Source: Glaciecola sp. (lineage in GTDB: Bacteria; Pseudomonadota; Gammaproteobacteria; Enterobacterales; Alteromonadaceae). From it: a stretch of DNA of 48,086 bases. This document shows, piece after piece, positions 16,114-23,943 of this stretch (position 1 is the first letter of the stretch; each line of letters opens with the position of its first letter). The notes under the pieces were generated by a model. That model searched no databases and was not told where the DNA came from. It saw only the letters and a program-made list of their open reading frames with translations. The position numbers were made by a program, and so were the translations under genes. The stretch is taken from contig JAAZVZ010000018.1 of NCBI GenBank assembly GCA_018623155.1, positions 1 through 48,086 on the forward strand, written 5' to 3'.

Positions 16114-16211
16114 AACGAGTCATAAATCGTTGAATGTCATTTTTTGACAAATGCGTTATTTGCGCCTACACCTTAATAGTGGCATTGGTATTCTTCCGGA
16201 GTGAATAAAAA

Positions 16212-16502
16212 ATGTTGGTGTATGACGATAATCGCAATTTTTACCGCATGTTGATCAATGCACCATGCAAAATTAGCTTTGATCAACGTCAGGTCATGGG
16301 CATTTGTAAGGATCTAAGCGCAACAGGCATGTCGTTTACGTTGAAACAACAAACATTTCCCGTTGGAACGTTCTTAGAGATTGAAATTGAGTCGCAAGAA
16401 CGTGAAATCCCATCTTTTTCCGCGCAAGCGGAAGTGATTCGACCAGCGGTTGAGCGCGGCGATGAGTATGTGATTGGGGTTAAGTTTCACAAAATGAACT
16501 AA
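16212..16502 (+). CDS. PilZ domain protein
   Basis: Stand-alone 96-residue PilZ domain, a candidate c-di-GMP receptor. The N-terminal arginine motif is present in looser form (DDNRNFYRM). The second motif is DLSATGMSF, matching the D/N-x-S-x-x-G consensus. The remaining strands ([31 protein letters not shown]) fit the beta-barrel. Because the RxxxR motif is only approximate (NRNFYR), binding needs testing. It is followed immediately, with a 4-base overlap, by the convergent rnhA gene. It could read signals shaped by the EAL protein upstream. Confidence 0.8.
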   Translation: MLVYDDNRNFYRMLINAPCKISFDQRQVMGICKDLSATGMSFTLKQQTFPVGTFLEIEIESQEREIPSFSAQAEVIRPAVERGDEYVIGVKFHKMN

Positions 16503-16969
16503 GTTTGATAGCCGGTATCGGGCTGACCGTTACCGGCTTTTGCATCTTCTGCTGCTTTTCGCGCCAGTTCATCACACCGCTCATTTTCAGGGTGGCCTGA
16601 ATGCCCTTTGACCCAAAACCATTCAATAGTATGCTGAGCGATCGCTTTATCAAGAGCTTGCCACAAATCAACATTTTTTACAGGCTGTTTGCTGGCTGTG
16701 CGCCAGTTGTTTTTGCGCCAATTGTGGATCCACTGATTTATGCCATTTTTAACATACGTACTGTCCGTAGTGAGACTCACATGACAAGGCTGAGTTAACG
16801 CCTGCAGTGCTTCAATCGCAGCTAATAACTCCATCCGATTATTAGTGGTTAAAGTAAAACCAGCAGCAAGTTCTTTGCGTTTATCCCCATAAGATAAAAT
16901 CGCTCCATAGCCGCCTGGACCAGGATTATCGAGACAACTGCCATCTGTCCATATTTGCACATGTTTCAT
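16499..16969 (-). CDS. rnhA: Ribonuclease HI
   Basis: Cleaves RNA in RNA-DNA hybrids (primer and R-loop removal). It has 156 residues against 155 in E. coli. Catalytic residues are visible: Asp in WTDGSC, Glu in [12 protein letters not shown], Asp in LTTDSTYV and Asp in ERCDELA, with the basic handle [11 protein letters not shown] chose the ATG at 16969, ten bases after a GGAAG ribosome site; an in-frame GTG lies five codons upstream. It is divergent from dnaQ across 72 bp, the conserved enterobacterial-type arrangement. Confidence 0.95.
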   Translation of the reverse strand: MKHVQIWTDGSCLDNPGPGGYGAILSYGDKRKELAAGFTLTTNNRMELLAAIEALQALTQPCHVSLTTDSTYVKNGINQWIHNWRKNNWRTASKQPVKNVDLWQALDKAIAQHTIEWFWVKGHSGHPENERCDELARKAAEDAKAGNGQPDTGYQT

Positions 16970-17041
16970 GCTTATAACTTCCACTAATTTGGTAAAATCT
17001 TGATATACTCAACACAAGCATAACACACAGTGAGTTTAAAC
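16970..17041. promoter_or_regulatory. Shared rnhA/dnaQ divergent promoter region
   Basis: The 72-bp gap between the two start codons must contain the promoters of both genes. On the + strand TATACT at 17004-17009 is a good -10 for dnaQ, but no -35 at the ideal distance stands out. The region is too short for separate, non-overlapping promoters, so the two genes are probably co-regulated or mutually interfering, as known in E. coli. Confidence 0.4.
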
Positions 17042-17761
17042 ATGCGTCAAATTGTTTTAGATACTGAGACGACTGGGATGAACCGTGAAACAGGCGGTCA
17101 TTTTACTGAAGGGCACCGGATTATTGAAATCGGTTGTGTTGAGTTGGTTGATCGAAAGTTAACCGGCAATCATTTTCACGTATATATCAATCCACAGCAA
17201 CCGGTTGATCCTGAAGCATTCGCGGTACATGGGATAAGTGACGATTTTTTGGCGGATAAACCCGTCTTTAAAGACGTTGCTAGAGATTTTATTGACTTTA
17301 TCCAAGATGCCGAGGTGATTGCACATAATGCTCCCTTTGATGTGGGTTTTATGAACCTTGAGTTTGCTATGAATCCTGCGACAGCACTCGTACGCACAGA
17401 ACAGATTTGTCAGATCACGGACAGTTTGGATCTTGCAAAAAAACTTCGTCCTGGGCAGCGCAACAATCTCGATGCCTTGTGTAAAGAATACGGTATTGAT
17501 AACTCGCATCGAGACTTGCATGGCGCTCTATTAGACGCAGAGATCCTTGCTGATGTCTATTTGTTAATGACTTCTTCACAGGAAGTACTGAGTCTTGACC
17601 AGCATGCCTCACCAGAGGATGCGTCTGGAGTTGTACGCATAACGCCTCCCAAAAAACCTCTCAAGGTATTAACTGCGACCGCCGATGAAATAGATGCGCA
17701 TGAAGCGCGACTCGATATCATTGAACAAGCGGGAGCTGCATGCTTGTATCGCCAACAATGA
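17042..17761 (+). CDS. dnaQ: DNA polymerase III epsilon subunit (proofreading exonuclease)
   Basis: 3'-5' proofreading exonuclease of the replicase, 239 residues. Exo I is VLDTETTGM (Asp and Glu metal ligands), Exo II is IAHNAPFDVGFMNLEF, and Exo III-epsilon is HRDLHGALLDAEILADVY with catalytic His and Asp. The C-terminal tail after about residue 180 is the linker and alpha-subunit-binding part. The ATG at 17042 is preferred over the GTG at 17030 because it aligns with the MRQIVLDTETTG start of the family. It is divergent from rnhA. Confidence 0.95.
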   Translation: MRQIVLDTETTGMNRETGGHFTEGHRIIEIGCVELVDRKLTGNHFHVYINPQQPVDPEAFAVHGISDDFLADKPVFKDVARDFIDFIQDAEVIAHNAPFDVGFMNLEFAMNPATALVRTEQICQITDSLDLAKKLRPGQRNNLDALCKEYGIDNSHRDLHGALLDAEILADVYLLMTSSQEVLSLDQHASPEDASGVVRITPPKKPLKVLTATADEIDAHEARLDIIEQAGAACLYRQQ

Positions 17762-17917
17762 TTAAGAATTCAATTTATAAGCGAAAAACGTCCGTTTAAA
17801 AAACCATCAACCTCTAATGAGTTCGGGTAATTTGGTATATTAAAGATCCAAAAACAGCTGTTTTTGCGCATTATCTGTTCAAACTCAAAAATATGCTTCA
17901 TTTTGTTAAAAAATCGG

Positions 17918-17946
17918 TTGACGAGAAGGGCTCATGAACGTATTAT
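17918..17946 (+). promoter_or_regulatory. Strong promoter of the tRNA-Asp operon, stringent-type
   Basis: TTGACG (17918-17923) and TATTAT (17941-17946) are separated by 17 bp. The upstream stretch is AT-rich, like an UP element, and the discriminator just after the -10 is GC-rich (CTGCGCCC). This combination is typical of stable-RNA promoters under growth-rate and ppGpp control. The first tRNA begins about 43 bp downstream, and no other promoter is needed for the two following copies. Confidence 0.75.
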
Positions 17947-17989
17947 CTGCGCCCGCAATGAGGTAAAACACATTGCATGATGAAACAGC

Positions 17990-18066
17990 GGAGTGGTAGT
18001 TCAGTTGGTTAGAATACCGGCCTGTCACGCCGGGGGTCGCGGGTTCGAGTCCCGTCCACTCCGCCA
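17990..18066 (+). tRNA. tRNA-Asp (GTC), copy 1
   Basis: 77-nt cloverleaf including an encoded CCA. The acceptor stem is GGAGTGG/CCACTCC, the D loop carries AGTTCAGTTGGTTAGA, the anticodon arm is CCGGCCTGTCACGCCGG with anticodon GTC, and the T arm is CGGGTTCGAGTCCCG. The sequence is very close to E. coli tRNA-Asp. It is the first of three tandem copies. Confidence 0.97.
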
Positions 18067-18091
18067 TTTTTCATCTTTGTTTACACGCGCT

Positions 18092-18168
18092 GGAGTGGTA
18101 GTTCAGTTGGTTAGAATACCGGCCTGTCACGCCGGGGGTCGCGGGTTCGAGTCCCGTCCACTCCGCCA
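18092..18168 (+). tRNA. tRNA-Asp (GTC), copy 2
   Basis: Identical over all 77 nt to the first copy, including the encoded CCA, and separated from it by 25 nt of unrelated spacer. It is presumably processed from the same primary transcript. Confidence 0.97.
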
Positions 18169-18200
18169 TGTAAACGACACCTATCTTTTTGATATACTGC

Positions 18201-18277
18201 GGAGTGGTAGTTCAGTTGGTTAGAATACCGGCCTGTCACGCCGGGGGTCGCGGGTTCGAGTCCCGTCCACTCCGCCA
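18201..18277 (+). tRNA. tRNA-Asp (GTC), copy 3
   Basis: Identical to the other two copies, 32 nt after the second. A TATACT at 18193-18198 sits right before it, but no -35 lies at the right distance, so I read it as coincidence. No terminator is obvious before the SprT-like gene, which starts 81 nt further on. Confidence 0.97.
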
Positions 18278-18358
18278 TGTATCAGCGTAACACTTTCCTT
18301 GTTATTGAGCTTCTTAATAAGTTCGTCTATCATCGTAAAAAATTTTGTCCACAACTCT

Positions 18359-19042
18359 ATGGATCCTAAACAACTAGCAGTATGTTTATTGCAAACAGCT
18401 GACCATGTCTTTTTAACATATGATCTTTGTCATCGACAGAGTTATCCTTTAATTTTCCGGGTGGGCGTTGGTAAAGCGACCTATTATCAATCTTCGAGGA
18501 ATACATTGTGGCAAAGCCAGCCCAAACGCCAAATTACAATTGGGGCAAAGATGGTTCAAGATAAGTTATCTTCTATCAATAAAGCCAGATTATGGCGTAC
18601 AGCAAAAGAAATTAACACAATGCGGTATTGGGATGGAAAACTGACACCACAAACCCTTTTATGCCATACATTGCTCCACGAATATGCTCATTACCATCAA
18701 GAAACAAAAGGATATAGGCGAGAAAATAGTGTACACGACGCTGGTTTTTATAGATGTCTCGATGCCTTATATGAAGGTCCAGTGGCACAGAGTCTGATGC
18801 ATGCGTTAATGGATCATAACGCATTTAGTGAACTGGATTTTGCTGAATCAGATGAGGCCATTGGTCCAGCAAATGCTCATTTTTACGTCGGTCAAATCAT
18901 ATCTTTTGACTATGCTAAGGAGACTCATGTCGCAACGATCTTGAGAGTAAACAAGGTAAGGTTAACCGTTGAGTTAAAAAGTGGCTCTAGAATGTACGTC
19001 CCAAAATCTCTTGCCCGACCATTTGGCGCAGATAAAAATTAA
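18359..19042 (+). CDS. SprT-like zinc metalloprotease family protein
   Basis: 227-residue SprT-like protein. The zinc site is HEYAH (HExxH), with a third likely ligand in SVHDAGFYRCLDAL. The family is related to Spartan/Wss1 proteases that act on DNA-protein crosslinks, but bacterial SprT functions are poorly known. The C-terminal part (about 175-227, VGQIISFDYAKETHVATILRVNKVRLTVELKSG) looks like a small SH3/KOW-type barrel and replaces the usual zinc-ribbon tail. The ATG at 18359 is preferred; the frame is open further upstream to the tRNA cluster. It overlaps the convergent DUF2721 gene by four bases. Confidence 0.8.
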   Translation: MDPKQLAVCLLQTADHVFLTYDLCHRQSYPLIFRVGVGKATYYQSSRNTLWQSQPKRQITIGAKMVQDKLSSINKARLWRTAKEINTMRYWDGKLTPQTLLCHTLLHEYAHYHQETKGYRRENSVHDAGFYRCLDALYEGPVAQSLMHALMDHNAFSELDFAESDEAIGPANAHFYVGQIISFDYAKETHVATILRVNKVRLTVELKSGSRMYVPKSLARPFGADKN

Positions 19043-19482
19043 GGATTGGGGATCTTTAGGGTGCGACTGGCGATACTGACTTCCATAAAGAAACTCAGCA
19101 TGCCACCGGTGATGGCCAACATCCCTAGAATAAACAAACCCAAAATAATATTGTCTAGAGGCGTTATCAGAATACCGTTAAATAGTAATAAAATAACGGT
19201 TAAACACACAATGATTGCGGCAGCGGTCACAAAGTTAATCGCAAAGTTAGAAAAGCGCATGCGACGGCGTAACGCATCAAGCTCTGCAATATGTGCTTCA
19301 TTAAATTGTTCAATGATGCCTTGGCTATGGCATTCTTCATACCAACGTGCCCGATCAATAATGCGAGCTAACCTGCCGGTCATGACGTTCAGCATTTGAC
19401 CGATACCTACCAACAAAAATACCGGTACAAGTGATAGTTGTATGAGTTGAGAAACCAAATTGTTATCTATGTGAATTTCCAC
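19039..19482 (-). CDS. DUF2721 family membrane protein
   Basis: 147-residue integral membrane protein of DUF2721, function unknown. There are three membrane helices (about residues 10-30, 75-97 and 105-130). Between the first and second is the basic family block TGRLARIIDRARWYEE, then LDALRRRMRFSNFAI. It lies alone, convergent with the SprT-like gene, and its upstream gap carries the terminator of the alpha-glucosidase gene. Confidence 0.82.
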   Translation of the reverse strand: MEIHIDNNLVSQLIQLSLVPVFLLVGIGQMLNVMTGRLARIIDRARWYEECHSQGIIEQFNEAHIAELDALRRRMRFSNFAINFVTAAAIIVCLTVILLLFNGILITPLDNIILGLFILGMLAITGGMLSFFMEVSIASRTLKIPNP

Positions 19483-19542
19483 AATGATGCTCTGAATAAC
19501 CTATGACCATAATATTGTAACGTTAAAGGCCTATTTTTGACC

Positions 19543-19583
19543 ACAAAAAATGCCCCCACCGCATAAAAACGAGTAGGGGCATT
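19543..19583 (-). terminator. Rho-independent terminator of the GH13 alpha-glucosidase gene
   Basis: On the minus strand AATGCCCCTAC and GTGGGGGCATT form a GC-rich stem, followed directly by a run of T (AAAAAA at about 19545-19550 on the + strand). It lies 25 bp after the stop codon of the GH13 gene. Confidence 0.85.
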
Positions 19584-19607
19584 GGACACACACAATGATA
19601 AGGGTAA

Positions 19608-21290
19608 TTAAGCCAGTTTAATGATGACCGCTTGCCATGGCTTCAATTGATAATGATCAGACGCGACCACCAAGTCATCGTAATTATTCAATTTCACATC
19701 AGATGACAACAGCTCACTGTCTAAGCAGACCGTCTGGTTATCACTAGAATAGTTTAATAAGATCAATAAGGTTTCATCGTCCAACGTGCGGGTGTAACTG
19801 AAGATGTTTGGGTCCTCTAGTAAATAGACTTTAAACGCACCATATATCAATGATAAGTGGTTTTTGCGCAATGCAGTCAATGACCGAAAGTAGTTCAAGG
19901 GTGATTTTGGATCATTTTCTTGGTTAGCAACGTTGATAGTTGGATAATTTGGAGTCACTTTTAACCAAGGTTTACCTTGGGTGAAACCCGCATTCGTCGA
20001 ACTGTCCCATTGAATTGGCGTGCGCGCATTGTCTCTGCCACTGAGTTTATGAGAGTCTAGTAATGCTTGGGTATCACCGCCTTCTTGTTCGGTTAATTTG
20101 TACCAATTGATGGTCATCAAATCGTTATAATCTTCAATGCTCTCAAATCGAGCATTGGTCATACCGATCTCGTCACCCATGTAATAATAAGGGGTGCCTC
20201 GCATAGTAAGGAGCATCGTACTGAGTAGTTTAGATGACGCTTCACGATGTTCGTCACTGTCATCACCAAACCACGATACTTGACGTGGAAAATCATGATT
20301 AGTATGCCATGTTGTACCCCAACCAGCGTGATCAAACTCAACAGCCCAGTCGCATAATATCTTTTTATATTTTACGAGATCACGATGGTCAGAGTTGACC
20401 ATTTTCCTTGCATTCAACCCTAGCTCAACATGTTCGAAATGATAGTTCATATTGAGTTCTTGACGTGTTTCGTCTACTAGATCGTGGATGTTGTTAATAT
20501 GCGTACCCGGCCCTTCAGCCACTGTCATGATGTCGTAGTGTTGCAACACTTCACGATTCATTTCGTGTAAATACTCATGCAAACGTGGTCCTTGAGCATA
20601 CACATCGATCATGGCTTCACCATGAACACCCTCAAAAACAGGATAACCATCATGTTTAGAGATAAATGTGATCACGTCCATGCGGAAACCATCGATGCCT
20701 TTTTTGAACCAAAAATGCATCATGTCATAAATCTCAGCACGGACTTTTGGATTTTCCCAATTTAAATCTGGTTGTTCAACCGCAAAATAGTGTAAGTAAT
20801 AAGAGTTGGTTGCTTCATTGAAACGCCAAGCACTGGCGTCAGGGGCAAAAAAGCTCCAGCGCTCTGGTGGAGTACCATTTTCAGCCGGCCACCAATGGAA
20901 ATAGTCGTAATACGGGTTATCTCGGGATTGAATGGCTTGTTGGAACCAATAATGTTCGCTGGAGCAGTGGTTGACGACAAGGTCCATGACAACTTTGATA
21001 CCACGTTCATGCATACCCTTGAGCAATTCATCAAAATCCGCCATATCACCAAACTCTGACATGATGTCGCGGTAATCTGAAATGTCATACCCATTATCGT
21101 GATTAGGCGACTTATAAATTGGGTTAAGCCATACTACGTCAATACCAAGTGATTCAATGTAGTCAAGACGGTTAATAATTCCACGTAAATCACCTATGCC
21201 GTCACCATTACTATCTTGAAAAGAACGAGGGTAAATTTGATAAACAACGGCTTCTTTCCACCATTCACGATTCATGTTTGATAATAACAT
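19608..21290 (-). CDS. GH13 alpha-glucosidase (oligo-1,6-glucosidase-like)
   Basis: 560-residue cytoplasmic enzyme (no signal peptide) that would cleave terminal glucose from maltose, isomaltose or short dextrins. It opens with WWKEAVVYQIYPRSFQDSNGDGIGDLRGI, the signature of the oligo-1,6-glucosidase/alpha-glucosidase group. Catalytic regions: MDLVVNH (I), GFRMDVITF (II, nucleophile Asp), TVAEGPG (III, Glu) and HTNHDFPR (IV, Asp). Region III differs from the usual GEMPG form, so linkage preference is uncertain. The start at 21290 follows a GGAG ribosome site; a second ATG lies five codons in. Its promoter holds a LacI-type operator. It may complete starch breakdown begun by the exported GH13/GH31 pair. 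Confidence 0.88.
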   Translation of the reverse strand: MLLSNMNREWWKEAVVYQIYPRSFQDSNGDGIGDLRGIINRLDYIESLGIDVVWLNPIYKSPNHDNGYDISDYRDIMSEFGDMADFDELLKGMHERGIKVVMDLVVNHCSSEHYWFQQAIQSRDNPYYDYFHWWPAENGTPPERWSFFAPDASAWRFNEATNSYYLHYFAVEQPDLNWENPKVRAEIYDMMHFWFKKGIDGFRMDVITFISKHDGYPVFEGVHGEAMIDVYAQGPRLHEYLHEMNREVLQHYDIMTVAEGPGTHINNIHDLVDETRQELNMNYHFEHVELGLNARKMVNSDHRDLVKYKKILCDWAVEFDHAGWGTTWHTNHDFPRQVSWFGDDSDEHREASSKLLSTMLLTMRGTPYYYMGDEIGMTNARFESIEDYNDLMTINWYKLTEQEGGDTQALLDSHKLSGRDNARTPIQWDSSTNAGFTQGKPWLKVTPNYPTINVANQENDPKSPLNYFRSLTALRKNHLSLIYGAFKVYLLEDPNIFSYTRTLDDETLLILLNYSSDNQTVCLDSELLSSDVKLNNYDDLVVASDHYQLKPWQAVIIKLA

Positions 21291-21308
21291 CGAATTAAGT
21301 CTCCAATG

Positions 21309-21336
21309 ACACCTGAAATAAGTAATATTCAGGTGT
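21309..21336 (-). repeat. Perfect inverted repeat in the alpha-glucosidase leader
   Basis: Two 9-bp arms (ACACCTGAA and TTCAGGTGT) are separated by 10 bases, between the promoter and the ribosome site of the GH13 gene. No T-tract follows in either direction, so it is not a simple terminator. It would form a stable hairpin in the 5' leader or serve as a DNA operator. Confidence 0.5.
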
Positions 21337-21365
21337 TAATTTATTGTTATTGAGGATATGAAAAT

Positions 21366-21394
21366 ATTTTAGACTTAATCGTTTAAGATTGCAA
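21366..21394 (-). promoter_or_regulatory. Promoter of the GH13 alpha-glucosidase with LacI-type operator in the spacer
   Basis: On the minus strand TTGCAA (21389-21394) and TAAAAT (21366-21371) are 17 bp apart, an ideal sigma-70 promoter. The spacer contains CTTAAACGATTAAG (21374-21387), a near palindrome centred on CG of the form AAnCGnTT, as recognised by LacI/GalR-family repressors. Binding there would block RNA polymerase. The regulator is not in the window. Confidence 0.65.
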
Positions 21395-21420
21395 TTTGTT
21401 TGGCTAAGAAGAAAGTAAAA

Positions 21421-21858
21421 TTATTGTAACAATGCGCTTTGATTTGACCTGATATCTTGGTCAGCTAACAGAGAGATAACGGGCTTTTCACTGTCCAAAA
21501 ATGTGTAAGGGATGAGCACTGATTCCATCGGAGTATTATCTTTTTGACCAAGTGGTATGGCCGTTGCGCGTATACCATAGGGTAGGACCGTTAAGACACC
21601 TGATTTGGTCGGTACATTATGTTCACTAAACCAAGCAATCAGTTCTTCCATGACATTCTCTTGGTAAAAAAGTGGTCCATCGGCTTTCACGAAAACTCCG
21701 GTAAACTCTATTGAGGCACTGATTGCGTCATGCAAAACTAGGGTTTGGCGAATGGCTTGTATGCGTGTTTTTAGTTCATCATTCACAACCAGTAACAACA
21801 TCATATTTGGTATATCGTGAGGAGCACTTAAAGGTGCTAAAACAAAAGAACTGGCCAT
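21421..21858 (-). CDS. Hypothetical protein, unrecognised
   Basis: 145 residues if started at the ATG at 21858, which has AAGG eight bases upstream; an in-frame ATG at 21918 has no ribosome site. It is soluble, with no signal peptide or membrane helix, and has mixed alpha/beta character (MMLLLVVNDELKTRIQAIRQTL, then IEFTGVFVKADGPLFYQ, then MEELIAWFSEHNV, and SGVLTVLPYGIRATAIPLG). I recognise no family. It is divergent from lolD across about 190 bp and precedes the alpha-glucosidase gene on the same strand, but that gene has its own promoter. Codon use looks like that of its neighbours. Confidence 0.6.
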   Translation of the reverse strand: MASSFVLAPLSAPHDIPNMMLLLVVNDELKTRIQAIRQTLVLHDAISASIEFTGVFVKADGPLFYQENVMEELIAWFSEHNVPTKSGVLTVLPYGIRATAIPLGQKDNTPMESVLIPYTFLDSEKPVISLLADQDIRSNQSALLQ

Positions 21859-22051
21859 ACTACTTACCTTGGTCGTAATGTCCCTAAATGTTATCAAATC
21901 CTCTAAAAAACTGCCCATTTGAGTGTTTTACTTGAGTATTTTCTGGGTCAGGTTGTTTTTTGAACAAGAATAAAATCAAAGATTTATAGGCAAAGCATAG
22001 GGCATTTGCTAACATTATCGTATTATTTGATTTGTATAAAAAAGCAACAAG

Positions 22052-22726
22052 ATGCATCTGAAGTGTCAACACATCTCGAAGGCCTACCATGATGGAGGCG
22101 ATTCTATTTATGTTCTTCAAGACATCAATTTCGAATTAGCGGCTGGCCAGTCAATGGCAATCGTCGGCAGTTCTGGTTCAGGTAAAAGTACGCTCATGCA
22201 TATTTTAGGTGGCTTGGCCTCGCCAACTTCAGGTTCAGTGAATATTGGTGAAAAAAACCTAGCCGATTTAAATGATGATGAGTTGGCCAGAATTCGCAAT
22301 CAGCATATTGGCTTTGTGTATCAATTTCATCATTTGTTACCTGAATTTACTGCGCTTGAAAATATTGCAATGCCTTTACTTATTCGCGGTGTCTCTCGTA
22401 AGGACGCTATGCAAGAGGCACAACAATGGTTGGATCGTATTCAGTTAGACAATCGCGGTGAGCATTTTCCTTCTCAGCTCTCCGGTGGCGAGCGACAACG
22501 AATAGCCATTGCAAGAGCAATGATTACTAAACCAGATTTGTTGCTAGCGGATGAACCTACTGGAAATCTAGACGATGCTACCGGTCAAATCATCTATGAA
22601 CTTTTGCTCAATCTGCAGCGCACTCATCACACCGCATTAGTCATTGTGACTCATGATATGAATCTAGCCAAAAAACTCGAACGTCAATTTGTTTTGCATC
22701 ATGGGCAACTGTCGTTATGTCCTTAG
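22052..22726 (+). CDS. lolD: Lipoprotein-releasing ABC transporter ATPase LolD
   Basis: ATPase of the Lol machine that extracts outer-membrane lipoproteins from the inner membrane. It is 224 residues, with Walker [10 protein letters not shown], a Q-loop [23 protein letters not shown], the signature LSGGERQR, Walker [13 protein letters not shown] and the H-loop VTHD. The [13 protein letters not shown] segment is characteristic of LolD rather than MacB. It overlaps the permease gene by 10 bases. The usual lolC upstream is missing: the preceding gene faces away. Confidence 0.92.
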   Translation: MHLKCQHISKAYHDGGDSIYVLQDINFELAAGQSMAIVGSSGSGKSTLMHILGGLASPTSGSVNIGEKNLADLNDDELARIRNQHIGFVYQFHHLLPEFTALENIAMPLLIRGVSRKDAMQEAQQWLDRIQLDNRGEHFPSQLSGGERQRIAIARAMITKPDLLLADEPTGNLDDATGQIIYELLLNLQRTHHTALVIVTHDMNLAKKLERQFVLHHGQLSLCP

Positions 22727-23943
22727 CATGGTTTCTTGCTAAACGCTTTCGAGCTCACACACTTCAAGGAAGTAGCCGATTTATTAAAAATGCGGCTGTA
22801 ACGGGCATTGCCTTGGGCTGTTGCGTTTTGATTGTATTATTATCGGTTCTCAATGGGTTTGAGCATGCCCTAAAAACTCGACTACTTGCCAGTATTCCAC
22901 ATGCAGAGTTGTTTGCGGTCGAAAGTAGTGGTTTACCTGAAGTAAATCAATCCGTGATGTTAATTAAGCAGCAGCAAGGTGTTGATCATGCATTTGCTTA
23001 CAATAAGGCCAGTGCGATGCTACAACGCGATGATCAACTGGACGCATTGCAGGTATTAGGGCTTCCACTGGAAAGCAATCAACATCCGTTATATGAATTT
23101 CGTACTTCTTATCACGAAAGTACTATTTCTCAATCACGATACCCTTTGATCTTTTTAGGTAAACAACTCATTGCTCGGCATAATTTTAAAGCAGGGGATA
23201 CGGTCGAATTACTGCTACCAAACCCCAATGACCGTAATTTTCGTTCACCACAACTCGTTCGGTTTTCGTTAGCCGGTGAGCTGTATATTGGTGGTGGCGC
23301 TGACAATGTGATTGCAGTAGTGGATGTGAGTAATTTACAAGAATTACTTGGATTGTCTCACCCTGCGCAGGGGATACAGATATATTATGATGATCCATTT
23401 ATAGCACAAGCGATGACGTATCAAATTGGTTACCAATTCCCATACCCTGTTTATATGTCAGATTGGACTCGAACGCATGGGCATTTATATCAAGATATAT
23501 TATTGGTTGAATTCATTGTCTACTTGGTTTTAAGTCTAGTTATAGCAGTAGCTTGTTTTAACATAGTCGTTACTTTGATGATGACGGTAAAGCACAAGCA
23601 AAAACAAATTGCGATTTTAAAAACGATGGGGATTGATCGGCAGATATTGGTGCACACCTTTGTGCTATCTGGCTTGCAAAGTGCTGTGACAGGAATTTTG
23701 GTTGGCTGCTTATTGGGCATCGTCTTAGCACAAAACCTATCAGATGCGATCCAAACTTTGCAAAATGCAATCGACGTATCTTTGTTATCGGCAGATGTCT
23801 ATTTTGTGGACGCTTTACCTGTAAAGCTGGTGTGGAGTGATGTATGGTTCACTGCCTCAATAGCTTTGATATTGGCGTTATTGGCAACATATTATCCCGC
23901 AAAAAAAGCCGCGAATGTTATCGCGGCTGAACATTTACATTAA
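22717..23943 (+). CDS. Lol system permease, LolC/LolE family
   Basis: 408-residue inner-membrane permease partner of LolD. It has the N-terminal FLAKRF-----GSSRFIKNAAVTGIALGCCVLIVLLSVLNGFEHALKTRLL block typical of LolC/LolE, with the first helix at about 24-46. A large periplasmic domain follows (to about 255). The FtsX-type C-terminal part has three helices (about 263-290, 310-340 and 375-395). Only one permease gene is linked to lolD, so it may pair with a LolC encoded elsewhere or act as a LolF-like homodimer. I did not decide between LolC and LolE. It converges on the symporter gene with a four-base overlap. Confidence 0.85.
   Translation: MSLAWFLAKRFRAHTLQGSSRFIKNAAVTGIALGCCVLIVLLSVLNGFEHALKTRLLASIPHAELFAVESSGLPEVNQSVMLIKQQQGVDHAFAYNKASAMLQRDDQLDALQVLGLPLESNQHPLYEFRTSYHESTISQSRYPLIFLGKQLIARHNFKAGDTVELLLPNPNDRNFRSPQLVRFSLAGELYIGGGADNVIAVVDVSNLQELLGLSHPAQGIQIYYDDPFIAQAMTYQIGYQFPYPVYMSDWTRTHGHLYQDILLVEFIVYLVLSLVIAVACFNIVVTLMMTVKHKQKQIAILKTMGIDRQILVHTFVLSGLQSAVTGILVGCLLGIVLAQNLSDAIQTLQNAIDVSLLSADVYFVDALPVKLVWSDVWFTASIALILALLATYYPAKKAANVIAAEHLH

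Noticed and set aside
17850-17865. AAAAACAGCTGTTTTT palindrome after dnaQ as a terminator
   Set aside because: The stem is short and almost wholly A/T with no loop, too weak to call; dnaQ probably ends by another mechanism.
18193-18198. TATACT just before the third tRNA-Asp as a separate promoter
   Set aside because: No -35 at 15-19 bp, where the sequence is the end of the second tRNA and its spacer.
17993-18223. Open frame running through two tRNA-Asp genes
   Set aside because: It is the tRNA sequence read as codons, with repeated identical peptide stretches; the RNA genes explain it.
17990-18277. Regularly spaced repeats suggesting a CRISPR-like array
   Set aside because: The three repeats are complete 77-nt tRNA-Asp genes with a promoter; spacers are short and unequal.
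19046-19399. 117-codon frame on the + strand opposite the DUF2721 gene
   Set aside because: Antisense of a clear membrane-protein gene with family motifs on the minus strand; low-complexity and no ribosome site.
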